A stretch of 18,882 nucleotides of DNA from assembly GCA_964355545.1 (NCBI GenBank), contig CAYHEK010000026.1:1-18882 (forward strand), given 5' to 3'. Origin of the DNA: JAPLGE01 sp964355545. GTDB taxonomy: Bacteria; Bipolaricaulota; Bipolaricaulia; UBA7950; UBA9294. The translations under genes and the position numbers were made by a program. Below the pieces are notes generated by a model. That model had not been told where the DNA came from. It saw nothing but the letters and a program-made list of their open reading frames with translations, and searched no databases. This document shows positions 7,490 through 13,424 of the stretch, in pieces. Every line of letters starts with the position of its first letter. The first letter of the stretch is position 1.

Positions 7490-8821
7490 CTAGGCTCCTT
7501 CGCGGCGGCGGATCGCCTCCGCGGCGACGAGGCCCGTGAGCGCGGAGTAGACGATCCCGCGGCAGTGGCCGGAGGCGTCGCCCGCCACGTAGAAGCGAGG
7601 GACGGCGGTCTCCATCGACCGGTCGACCGGGTAGCGCGTGTCGTAGAACTTGATCTCCGGAGCGTAGAGGAGCGTGTTGTCAGATGTGAGGCCGGGGATG
7701 ATGTTGTTCAGCTGATCGAGCCCCTCGAGGAGATTCACCATGACCCGATCCGGGAGGGCCATCGAGATGTCGCCCGGGGTGGCGTCGGTGAGGGTCGGCG
7801 AGATCGTCACCCGCGCCAGGCGCTCCGCGGTCGAGCGGCGGCCTTGCTTTAGGTCCTTCAGGCGCTGGATGATCGGCCTCCCCCCGCCGATCGTCGTCGC
7901 GAGCTTCGCGATCGCCCGGCCGTACTCGGTCGTGTCCTCAACGGGGTCGGTCAGTTCGATGTGCGACAAAAGCGCGAAGTTCGTGTTCTCCGTCTTCACT
8001 TCGTTCTCCGCGTGACCGTTCACGAGGGAGAACTCCTCGTAGGTCTCGCGCACGACAAACCCGCGCGGGTTCGTGCAGAACGTGCGCACCATGTCGTCGT
8101 AAGTCGGCGTCCGCACCCGGAGCTTCGCGTCGTACATGACGCGCTCGATCGCAGAGTAGAGCTCCGCCGGGAACTCCACCCTCACCCCCACGTCGATCGG
8201 GCCGTACTCGGTCGTGATCCCGAGCCTCGCCGCCTCGTCGCGCAGCCAGTACGCGCCGGCCCGGCCCGGCGCGGCGATCACGTAGCGTGCCTCGATCTCC
8301 TCTGAGCCCTGGAGGAGGAAACGCTCGCCCTGCCTATCGATCCGCTGCACGCGGTTCTCGAGGGACGTGAGGGCTCCTTGCGCGAGCAGATGCTGATAGA
8401 AGCGGTCGATCGTCTGGCGGAGGGAGGCCGTCCCGATGTGGCGCTGCCGGCCGCTCGTGAATTCAATCCCATAGCGGCCTGCCATCTCCTTAAGCTCGGC
8501 GAGGGCGTCTGGATCCTCCCCGGAGTACTCCTGCGGCGCGCCGAAACGGGTGAAGGTCGCGTCGACCCGGTCGATGTAGGGCTGGATCTCCGCGTCGGTG
8601 CGGCCGATGCTCGCCGGGTCCCCGCCGATCTTGGGGGTCAAGTTCAGCTTGCCGTCGGAGAAGGCCCCCGCCCCGCCGATCCCGAAGCTGATGTGCGTCC
8701 TCTTCCCCGGCTCGGGCCCGCGGTCGATGAGCACCGTTGCCAGGCTGCTCCCCAGAAGCTCCTCGGCCGCGAAGAGACCGGCCGGCCCGGCACCGAGGAT
8801 CGCGACGTCGACCTCTCTCAC
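7490..8821 (-). CDS. FAD-dependent dehydrogenase (COG2509 type)
   Basis: The protein has 443 residues from the GTG at 8821. It opens with the Rossmann FAD-binding motif DVAILGAGPAGLFAAEEL (GxGxxG at 10-15). THISFGIGGAGAFSDGKLNL (42-61) is the hallmark I associate with the uncharacterised COG2509 flavoprotein group. A second FAD motif, FYVAGDASGHCRGIV, lies near the C-terminus and leads into the closing helix. It is cytoplasmic; substrate and electron acceptor are unknown for the group. A longer in-frame extension exists upstream, but GTG 8821 overlaps the stop of the HAD gene (GTGA) and has GGGAGG about seven bases ahead, so I took it. It probably belongs to one operon with the HAD gene and the C39-like peptidase gene. 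Confidence 0.88.
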   Translation of the reverse strand: MREVDVAILGAGPAGLFAAEELLGSSLATVLIDRGPEPGKRTHISFGIGGAGAFSDGKLNLTPKIGGDPASIGRTDAEIQPYIDRVDATFTRFGAPQEYSGEDPDALAELKEMAGRYGIEFTSGRQRHIGTASLRQTIDRFYQHLLAQGALTSLENRVQRIDRQGERFLLQGSEEIEARYVIAAPGRAGAYWLRDEAARLGITTEYGPIDVGVRVEFPAELYSAIERVMYDAKLRVRTPTYDDMVRTFCTNPRGFVVRETYEEFSLVNGHAENEVKTENTNFALLSHIELTDPVEDTTEYGRAIAKLATTIGGGRPIIQRLKDLKQGRRSTAERLARVTISPTLTDATPGDISMALPDRVMVNLLEGLDQLNNIIPGLTSDNTLLYAPEIKFYDTRYPVDRSMETAVPRFYVAGDASGHCRGIVYSALTGLVAAEAIRRREGA

Positions 8822-9516
8822 AGGAGGACCTCCCGCAGCTCCGCGACCCTCTCCACCGCGATGTCGGGGACCGCCTCGGCCGGCCTTTCCTTCCCGTTCT
8901 TGCTCACCCACGCCACCCGCATCCCCGCGCACTTCGCCCCGACCACGTCCATTGAGGGAGAGTCGCCGACGTAGAGGACCTCGGCCGCGGCGGCCCCCAG
9001 GTGTGAAAGGAGGAGCTCGAAGATGCGCCGGTCCGGCTTACAGATCCCGACGTCGCCGGAGACGACGATCGCGTCGAACAAGGGGGCGATCCCCAGGGTC
9101 TCGATCTTCGGCCACTGCATGTCCGCCGGGCCGTTCGTGAGGAGGCCGAGGCGGTAGGTTCCCTTGAGGTCGCGAAGGAGCTCGCCCGCTCCCTCAAACA
9201 GCCGGATCGAGGGCATGCGGATCCCCGCGTACTCCTCGGCGAGGTCGCTCGCGAGCCTCGGATTGTTGACCCCGTGCTCGCGGAGGAGGTGCTCCCAGAC
9301 ACGCCGACGCACGATCCCGGCCGGATCCCGCCTCTTTTCCTCCTCATCCCAGAGCTCGTTGTAGCGGATGGCGGCGCACTCGAGGTCCCCGACGAGGTCG
9401 GAGGGCAGGTCGAGACGACGCAACGATTCTGCGATCGCCTCCTCGATCGACACCGCGTAGTAGCAGAGCGTCCCGTCGAGATCGAACGCGACCACCCTCA
9501 CACCCACGAGACTCAT
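8818..9516 (-). CDS. HAD-superfamily hydrolase
   Basis: This is a phosphatase of the haloacid dehalogenase superfamily, 232 residues. All four HAD motifs are visible: FDLDGT (D12 nucleophile, D14), LLTNG (T127), CKPDRRIF (K160) and VGDSPSMDVVGAKCAG (184-198, D185/D190). A helical cap inserts between motifs I and II, giving the layout of phosphoglycolate phosphatase or YjjG-like nucleotidases, but the substrate cannot be named. The ATG at 9516 sits about 11 bases after AAAGGAG. It is the first gene of the leftward three-gene block and is divergent from rsmD, with a palindrome between them. Confidence 0.9.
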   Translation of the reverse strand: MSLVGVRVVAFDLDGTLCYYAVSIEEAIAESLRRLDLPSDLVGDLECAAIRYNELWDEEEKRRDPAGIVRRRVWEHLLREHGVNNPRLASDLAEEYAGIRMPSIRLFEGAGELLRDLKGTYRLGLLTNGPADMQWPKIETLGIAPLFDAIVVSGDVGICKPDRRIFELLLSHLGAAAAEVLYVGDSPSMDVVGAKCAGMRVAWVSKNGKERPAEAVPDIAVERVAELREVLL

Positions 9517-9550
9517 CCGTTGAATGGCTCCTTTGGCTGGGTTACCCTCT

Positions 9551-9567
9551 TCGTAAGTCGCTTACGA
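9551..9567. promoter_or_regulatory. 17-bp palindrome between divergent HAD and rsmD genes
   Basis: TCGTAAG-TCG-CTTACGA is a perfect inverted repeat with seven-base arms and a three-base centre, midway in the 105-base divergent spacer. The size and symmetry fit a dimeric repressor operator. I cannot name the regulator, and no strong promoter boxes stand out around it. Confidence 0.45.
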
Positions 9568-9621
9568 TGCGGACGACCGAAGATCATAGGCGCGAGGTTG
9601 GGCGAAGTCAAGGAGGATTGC

Positions 9622-10209
9622 GTGCGGATCACGGGCGGGACGAAGCGCGGCCGCCAGCTCGTTCCTTGGGACGAGGGGGGGATCCGCCCGATGCGCGACT
9701 TCGTGCGCAGCGCTCTCTTCAACATCCTCGCCGACCTTGTCCCGGGGGCCCGGTTCCTCGACCTCTTCTCGGGAACGGGAAGCGTCGGCCTCGAGGCCCT
9801 CTCCCGCGGCGCGGCGCAGGCCGTCTTCGTCGATTCATCCCCCGAGGCCTGCGGGATCGCCCGGCGAAACCTTCTCGGCCTCGGCCTTCTCGATCGGGGA
9901 GAGGTGATCGAGAAGGACTTCCAAGAAGCGATCGAACACCTCACAAGGCGAGGGAGGAGGTTCGATCTCCTCTTCGTCGGGCCTCCTTACGGGAAGGGGC
10001 TCGCCGCGGCGGCCCTCGACCTCCTCGGGACGGGGGGCCTCCTCGCGCCCGGGGCGATCGTCGTCACCGAGGTGTACAAGAAGGAAGATCTCCCTTCCTC
10101 CTTTGGCCATCTTCGTCGTGCAGACCGGCGCGTCTACGGCGACAACGCCCTCGTCTTCTTTTGTCTGGCTGAGGAGTCCGCCCTTGGTGGGCCTACGACG
10201 AGCGAGTAG
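9622..10209 (+). CDS. rsmD: RsmD-family 16S rRNA (guanine966-N2)-methyltransferase, altered catalytic motif
   Basis: The family methylates G966 of 16S rRNA during 30S assembly using S-adenosylmethionine. The 195-residue protein has the RsmD start RITGGTKRGRQL, the RPMRDFVRSALFNIL segment (22-36) and the SAM-binding loop FLDLFSGTGSVGLEALSRGA (45-64), and ends normally. The catalytic motif, usually DPPY or DPPF, reads FVGPPYG here (118-124): the Asp is replaced by Gly120 through a GGG codon. The GTG start at 9622 has AGGAGG five bases upstream; the frame is open further left, but no better start has a ribosome site. surE follows after 12 bases and is probably co-transcribed. Identity is secure by overall sequence; activity is uncertain because of the substitution. 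Confidence 0.9.
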   Translation: MRITGGTKRGRQLVPWDEGGIRPMRDFVRSALFNILADLVPGARFLDLFSGTGSVGLEALSRGAAQAVFVDSSPEACGIARRNLLGLGLLDRGEVIEKDFQEAIEHLTRRGRRFDLLFVGPPYGKGLAAAALDLLGTGGLLAPGAIVVTEVYKKEDLPSSFGHLRRADRRVYGDNALVFFCLAEESALGGPTTSE

Positions 10210-10221
10210 GATGGAGGTGAA

Positions 10222-11025
10222 TTGACCGATCGGCTGATCCTTGCGACGAACGACGACGGGGTGAACGCACCCGGCCTCATGGCGCTCAAGGAGGAGATCT
10301 CCCGCGTGGCGCGCGTTGAGGTCTTCGCCCCGGACCGAAACTGGTCAGCGGCCGGCCGGACGAGGACCTTCCACAAGCCCCTGCGCGTCGATGAGGTCCG
10401 CCTCCTCGACGGGACGATCGGCCACGTGGCGAGCGGCACCCCCTCGGACTGCGTCTCCCTCGCCCTCCTCGGCCTTCTTGTGGAGCCGCCCGACCTGATC
10501 GTCTCCGGGGTCAATCCCGGGATCAACGTCGGTCAGGACCTCACCTACTCTGGGACCGTCGCCGCGGCGATGGAGGGGGCGCGGGGAGGAATCCCGGCGA
10601 TCTCCGTCTCGCTCGACGTGGGAACGGACACGACCGAATCCCCTCACTACGGGCTCGCCGCCCGCTTCACCGCGCGGCTCGCGGCGTTCCTGCTCGACTG
10701 CTCACCCCTCCCGCGCGGGATCCTCCTCAACGTGAATGTCCCGCGCCTCGCGCCCGGCCGCCTGACGCAGGTGAAGCTGACTCGCCTGGGAACGCAGAGC
10801 TACAGCAACTACCTCGTCACGGGGAGGGACCCGCGCGGCCGGAGCTACTACTGGATCACCGGGGATCCCTTGACCCAGATCCCGCCGGAAGAGGAGGGAA
10901 CCGATATCTGGGCGGTGGCGAACGGCTTCATCTCCGTCACCCCGATCCACCTCGACATGACCGAGTATTCCCTCGTCGAACGGTTCCAGGAGTGGGAGGA
11001 GCGGCGCTGGCTCGAGGAGGCTTAG
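10222..11025 (+). CDS. surE: 5'/3'-nucleotidase SurE
   Basis: SurE is a metal-dependent acid phosphatase acting on nucleoside monophosphates (and short polyphosphates in some species), linked to stationary-phase survival. The 267-residue protein has the metal-site residues in ATNDDG (N10, D11, D12), FAPDRNWSAAG (S42), SGTPSDCV (71-78) and SGVNPGINVG (N98), then YSGTVAAAMEGA. Length is typical. It starts with TTG; the GGAGG is only four bases away, but the NDDG motif leaves no room for a later start. It is the second gene after rsmD. Its TAG overlaps the stop of the convergent GDT1-like gene. Confidence 0.96.
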   Translation: MTDRLILATNDDGVNAPGLMALKEEISRVARVEVFAPDRNWSAAGRTRTFHKPLRVDEVRLLDGTIGHVASGTPSDCVSLALLGLLVEPPDLIVSGVNPGINVGQDLTYSGTVAAAMEGARGGIPAISVSLDVGTDTTESPHYGLAARFTARLAAFLLDCSPLPRGILLNVNVPRLAPGRLTQVKLTRLGTQSYSNYLVTGRDPRGRSYYWITGDPLTQIPPEEEGTDIWAVANGFISVTPIHLDMTEYSLVERFQEWEERRWLEEA

Positions 11026-11297
11026 GCCTTAAAGATCGTCCACGCCCCGGCGAGGAGGAAGAGGCAGCCGGCGGCGATGTGGAGGCCTCTCGTCCACCCA
11101 GCCGGGATGAGCCGCTCGACGAGGCCGGCGAGGAGGACGGCGAGGGCGGTCGAGAGAAGGAGGGCCGCCCCGGCCCCCACGAAGACGGCCCAGGACGACC
11201 GGGACTCGGTCGCGAGCGAGAAGACGGCGAGTTGGGTCTTGTCTCCCAGTTCGGCGAGGAAGACCATGACGAACGCTGAAAACGCGACCTTGAGCAT
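11022..11297 (-). CDS. Single-repeat GDT1/UPF0016 (TMEM165) cation transporter
   Basis: Family members move Mn2+ and/or Ca2+ across membranes, probably in exchange for protons. The 91-residue protein has three membrane helices (about 4-24, 36-60 and 71-88) and the signature ELGDKTQLA (16-24). Most family members carry two such repeats in some 190-230 residues; this one has a single repeat, so it should work as a dimer. No partner copy is visible nearby. The ATG at 11297 has GGAGG six bases upstream; the longer in-frame extension has no such support. The stop TAA overlaps the TAG of surE on the other strand. A promoter with consensus-like boxes precedes it. I looked for a Mn-sensing yybP-ykoY leader and the short leader leaves no room for one. 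Confidence 0.88.
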   Translation of the reverse strand: MLKVAFSAFVMVFLAELGDKTQLAVFSLATESRSSWAVFVGAGAALLLSTALAVLLAGLVERLIPAGWTRGLHIAAGCLFLLAGAWTIFKA

Positions 11298-11316
11298 GGA
11301 ACCTCCTTCGTAGGCG

Positions 11317-11345
11317 ATTCTACCGACCGAACCGGCAAGCGACAA
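11317..11345 (-). promoter_or_regulatory. Sigma70-like promoter of the GDT1-like gene
   Basis: On the minus strand TTGTCG (11345-11340), 17 bases, then TAGAAT (11322-11317). The predicted start near 11310 leaves a leader of roughly a dozen bases that contains the AAGGAGG ribosome site. Spacing and hexamers match the other promoters read in this window. Confidence 0.6.
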
Positions 11346-11369
11346 TCAATCAACGGAAGGAGACACGGC

Positions 11370-11399
11370 TTGCCTCTCTTCGAGCGCAGGCCGTAGACT
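11370..11399 (+). promoter_or_regulatory. Probable promoter for the 171-residue gene and ComEA-like gene
   Basis: TTGCCT (11370-11375), 18 bases, then TAGACT (11394-11399), ending 20 bases before the ATG at 11420. The -10 box has four of six consensus bases. It lies back to back with the promoter of the divergent GDT1-like gene. Confidence 0.4.
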
Positions 11400-11419
11400 C
11401 ACAAAAGAAGGGAGGGCGA

Positions 11420-11935
11420 ATGCGCGAGAAGATGTATTACCAGTACTACACGAACGTGACCTACCTCACCTGCCCCGACTGCCTCGCCTGGCACGGGAGG
11501 ATCGCCGAGGACCCGGAAAGCTTCCCCGATCGCGAGGACGGCTGCGAGCGCCGCCTCCTCGCCTTCGATAAGAGAAAGCTTGACTACCATCGCGAGCAGG
11601 AGCGCCGCATGCGCGCCGCAGTGGAGGCCGAGCTTGAGCGCCGCGACCTCCTTGTTCAAGCGAAGGAGGCCCTCGGCAAGGAGAACGGCCAGGCCCTCGC
11701 CCTCTTTGCCCAGGCCTCCGAGATCGACGTCCACGTCCCCGAACTGGCGGCGCTGTGCGCGGAGAAAGAGGGGATCCTCAAAGCGGACCTCTCCCTGCGG
11801 GAGCGCCTGCGGACGCTCTTTGCTCGCGCCTACTCCGACAAGTTCGGCCATCCGCGCTACGAGCGCCTTCCGGAGGCGATGCGCCTCGCCCGCGAGCGGG
11901 CCGGCGTCGAGCGGATCAAGGAGCTCTTCGCGTGA
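11420..11935 (+). CDS. Conserved-looking cytoplasmic protein with CPDCLAWHG motif, function unknown
   Basis: The 171-residue soluble protein has no signal peptide or membrane helix. Near the N-terminus it has TCPDCLAWHGRI (C18, C21, H25) followed by DGCERRLL (C42), a spacing that could hold a zinc ion. The rest is charged and strongly helical, with coiled-coil-like stretches such as EQERRMRAAVEAELERRD (59-76). The cysteine segment weakly recalls the CPxCxxLxG...CRC pattern of phage MuF-type domains, but no phage genes are near and the likeness may be chance. A GGGAGGG ribosome site supports the ATG. Its stop overlaps the GTG of the ComEA-like gene, so the two are translationally coupled. I do not recognise a named family. 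Confidence 0.75.
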   Translation: MREKMYYQYYTNVTYLTCPDCLAWHGRIAEDPESFPDREDGCERRLLAFDKRKLDYHREQERRMRAAVEAELERRDLLVQAKEALGKENGQALALFAQASEIDVHVPELAALCAEKEGILKADLSLRERLRTLFARAYSDKFGHPRYERLPEAMRLARERAGVERIKELFA

Positions 11936-12339
11936 CCCTTCGCCCCACGACGAGTCAGGAACGCGGGGTGATCCTCCTCGTCGGCTTCGGGATCCTCGCG
12001 GCCGGATTTAGCCTCTTCCTCCCCGGGCTTGCCTCTCGCGCTCCCGGCCCTCCCCGGCCGATCGAGCTTGCTCGGGTCCGCGTCCTCGTCCCGACGTTTC
12101 GTGAGGCCGAAGCGAAAAAGCCGCTCGATCTGAACGCGGCCACGGTCGAGGAGCTTGTCCGTCTTCCCGGGATTGGGGAGGTCCTCGCGGCGCGGATCGT
12201 CGCCTATCGAGAGGAGCACGGGCCGTTCCAGAAGCTCGAAGACTTGAAGCGAGTCTCGGGAATCGGGGCGAAGGTCGTGGAGGGGATCCGCAACCTCGTC
12301 ACGGTTCGCCCCGTCCCGGCGGAGACCCCTCCGCCGTGA
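11932..12339 (+). CDS. ComEA-like helix-hairpin-helix DNA-binding membrane protein
   Basis: The 135-residue protein has an N-terminal membrane anchor (about 12-31), a proline-rich linker (38-60) and a tandem helix-hairpin-helix domain (66-125): LDLNAATVEELVRLPGIG and FQKLEDLKRVSGIGAKVVEGI. This is the ComEA layout, in which the anchored domain binds double-stranded DNA on the outer face of the membrane during natural transformation. No comEC, comF or pilus genes are in the window, so competence is only suggested; stand-alone ComEA-like proteins are common. The GTG start overlaps the previous stop (GTGA) and has AAGGAG eight bases upstream. It ends 13 bases before the convergent secreted-protein gene. 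Confidence 0.88.
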   Translation: MTLRPTTSQERGVILLVGFGILAAGFSLFLPGLASRAPGPPRPIELARVRVLVPTFREAEAKKPLDLNAATVEELVRLPGIGEVLAARIVAYREEHGPFQKLEDLKRVSGIGAKVVEGIRNLVTVRPVPAETPPP

Positions 12340-12352
12340 GGCCTCGCTCGAA

Positions 12353-12889
12353 TCACTTCTCGGTTGTGATCGTGTAGACGAGGGTGAGGCTATAGTCGCC
12401 GTCCCGGTAGGAGTCGCGGTCCATCTTCACCTTGTAGTTGACGACGAGGGAGTGGACTCCCAACTCGCCATAAGCGAGGGTCTGGTCAAAGGTCGTGATG
12501 GAGGAGTAGGAGCCGCCGTTTGCGCGGAGGAGGAAGTCCGAGAGTGGCTTTGCGACTGTGCCGTCCGCGCTTCGTCCCATGTCCGACTCCAGGGCGCGCA
12601 CCTCGACCGACCAGCGGACGTTGCTCGCCGCGACCAGGGTCAGGGCTCCCCGCTCCTCGATGTACCCAAGCTGGAGGTCGGCCTCGCTCGGGCGGCGGAG
12701 GTCGAAGTGGCTCGCGAAGGAGGGACTAGACCCGTGCGTCCCGGAGACGGTGAGAGACTGGAAGGGAAGGACCTGCCACCCCACGGCGACCGTCGTCGAC
12801 GCAGTCGCCTCTCCGGCGAGAGAAAGAAGAGGGAGGGTTGAGGAGAGAAGGACCACGAGAGGCAGAACCCGGTACAGCCATCGCATCAT
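12353..12889 (-). CDS. Secreted beta-rich protein of unknown function
   Basis: The 178-residue protein begins with a signal peptide (MMRWLYR, then a leucine-rich core ending about SLAGEA at 23-28), so it is exported. The remainder alternates short hydrophobic and polar stretches typical of a beta sandwich (for example WQVLPFQSLTVSG) and ends YSLTLVYTITTEK. That closing strand resembles those of small surface or fimbria-like domains, but I recognise no family. There are no cysteines in the mature part. Two adjacent ATGs (12889 and 12886) are possible starts; AAGGA lies a few bases upstream. The 271-base spacer to the divergent small membrane protein gene holds inverted repeats. Confidence 0.72.
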   Translation of the reverse strand: MMRWLYRVLPLVVLLSSTLPLLSLAGEATASTTVAVGWQVLPFQSLTVSGTHGSSPSFASHFDLRRPSEADLQLGYIEERGALTLVAASNVRWSVEVRALESDMGRSADGTVAKPLSDFLLRANGGSYSSITTFDQTLAYGELGVHSLVVNYKVKMDRDSYRDGDYSLTLVYTITTEK

Positions 12890-12939
12890 CTTCGTCCTTC
12901 GGCAGCCCGGCTACCATCGCAGGCCCGTGGCTTTGCGTC

Positions 12940-12988
12940 CCTCACTTCTACTTCGTGAGGTTTGCCTTTGTCGATTCCGAAGCCTCAC
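12940..12988 (-). other. Alternative hairpins in the leader of the secreted-protein gene
   Basis: A central GTGAGG (12955-12960) can pair with CCTCAC on its left (12940-12945, nine-base loop) or with CCTCAC on its right (12983-12988). The right-hand pairing extends to about nine pairs through TTT/AAG next to a G-T pair. The two structures exclude each other. The segment lies 51-99 bases upstream of the secreted-protein start; it would be transcribed only if the promoter lies further right, for example near a CATAAT at 13029-13024. Confidence 0.3.
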
Positions 12989-13081
12989 CTCCTCGTGTGC
13001 CGACGAAACGGCGAATCGCCCTGATTATGCCTCGGGCGGAGAGGGGTTAGACGAGTGCGGGACGAACGCCGGCCACTCGTT

Positions 13082-13110
13082 TGTCCGGCCGGACGTCCTT
13101 GCGTATAGTC
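13082..13110 (+). promoter_or_regulatory. Sigma70-like promoter of the first small membrane protein gene
   Basis: TTGTCC (13082-13087), exactly 17 bases, then TATAGT (13105-13110). Transcription should begin near 13117, leaving a leader of about 44 bases with AGGAGG before the ATG at 13161. The helicase gene downstream has no evident promoter of its own and probably uses this one. Confidence 0.6.
13084..13095. promoter_or_regulatory. Palindrome overlapping the -35 box, candidate operator
   Basis: GTCCGGCCGGAC is a perfect 12-base palindrome that covers most of the -35 element of the adjoining promoter. A related half (CCGGCC at 13069-13074) lies just upstream. The position suits a repressor site, but in GC-rich DNA short palindromes also arise by chance. 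Confidence 0.35.
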
Positions 13111-13160
13111 CTTCGATCGGGCGAGCGGGCAGAGCCCCTTTTCAAAAAGGAGGGATCGAC

Positions 13161-13391
13161 ATGCGGCTCCTCACGGGCCTTGTGGCGGGCGGCGGGATCG
13201 GCGCGTTCTTCTTCTTCAGTTGGGTGATCCAGAGGCTGTGGAACTCGATCGTCGCCGGGCACCTCGGCCTGTTGAAACCTTTGACCTACTGGCAGGCGGC
13301 GGGACTGTGGTTCCTCGTCACCCTCCTCCTCGCCTGGACTGGGATCGGCGTCGGCCAGAGGCTCTGGCGCAGGTGGCGCTCGCGCGACTGA
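13161..13391 (+). CDS. Small membrane protein, short paralogue
   Basis: The 76-residue protein has two membrane helices: about 7-24 (glycine and phenylalanine rich, AGGGIGAFFFFS) and 44-62 (QAAGLWFLVTLLLAW), joined by LWNSIVAGHLGLLKPLTY, with a basic tail RLWRRWRSRD. It matches the gene at 15536 at 53 of the first 63 residues. The LWN...LGL...TYWQAAGL pattern recalls a widespread family of tiny bacterial membrane proteins with LWNWLMP...GLP.ITFWQALGLL, whose role is unknown to me. AGGAGG sits seven bases before the ATG, and a strong promoter precedes it. The helicase gene begins 33 bases after it. Confidence 0.8.
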   Translation: MRLLTGLVAGGGIGAFFFFSWVIQRLWNSIVAGHLGLLKPLTYWQAAGLWFLVTLLLAWTGIGVGQRLWRRWRSRD

Positions 13392-13424
13392 GCTTTTGCT
13401 TGTCGCACGGCTCCCAGCAAGCAC

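Noticed and set aside
8822..8932. N-terminal extension of the FAD dehydrogenase
   Set aside because: The added residues are Gly/Arg-rich and antisense-like relative to the HAD frame. GTG 8821 with GGGAGG and the GTGA overlap is the better start.
11298..11419. Manganese (yybP-ykoY) riboswitch ahead of the GDT1-like gene
   Set aside because: The promoter leaves only about a dozen leader bases and no conserved riboswitch core is visible.
12558..13160. Extension upstream of the 76-residue membrane protein
   Set aside because: The extension crosses the promoter and the divergent gene, and the paralogue at 15536 starts at the same MRLLT position.
13392..13424. GCTTG...CAAGC hairpin between the small gene and the helicase gene as terminator
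   Set aside because: The stem is only five pairs with a 13-base loop and no T run follows, so read-through into the helicase gene is more likely.
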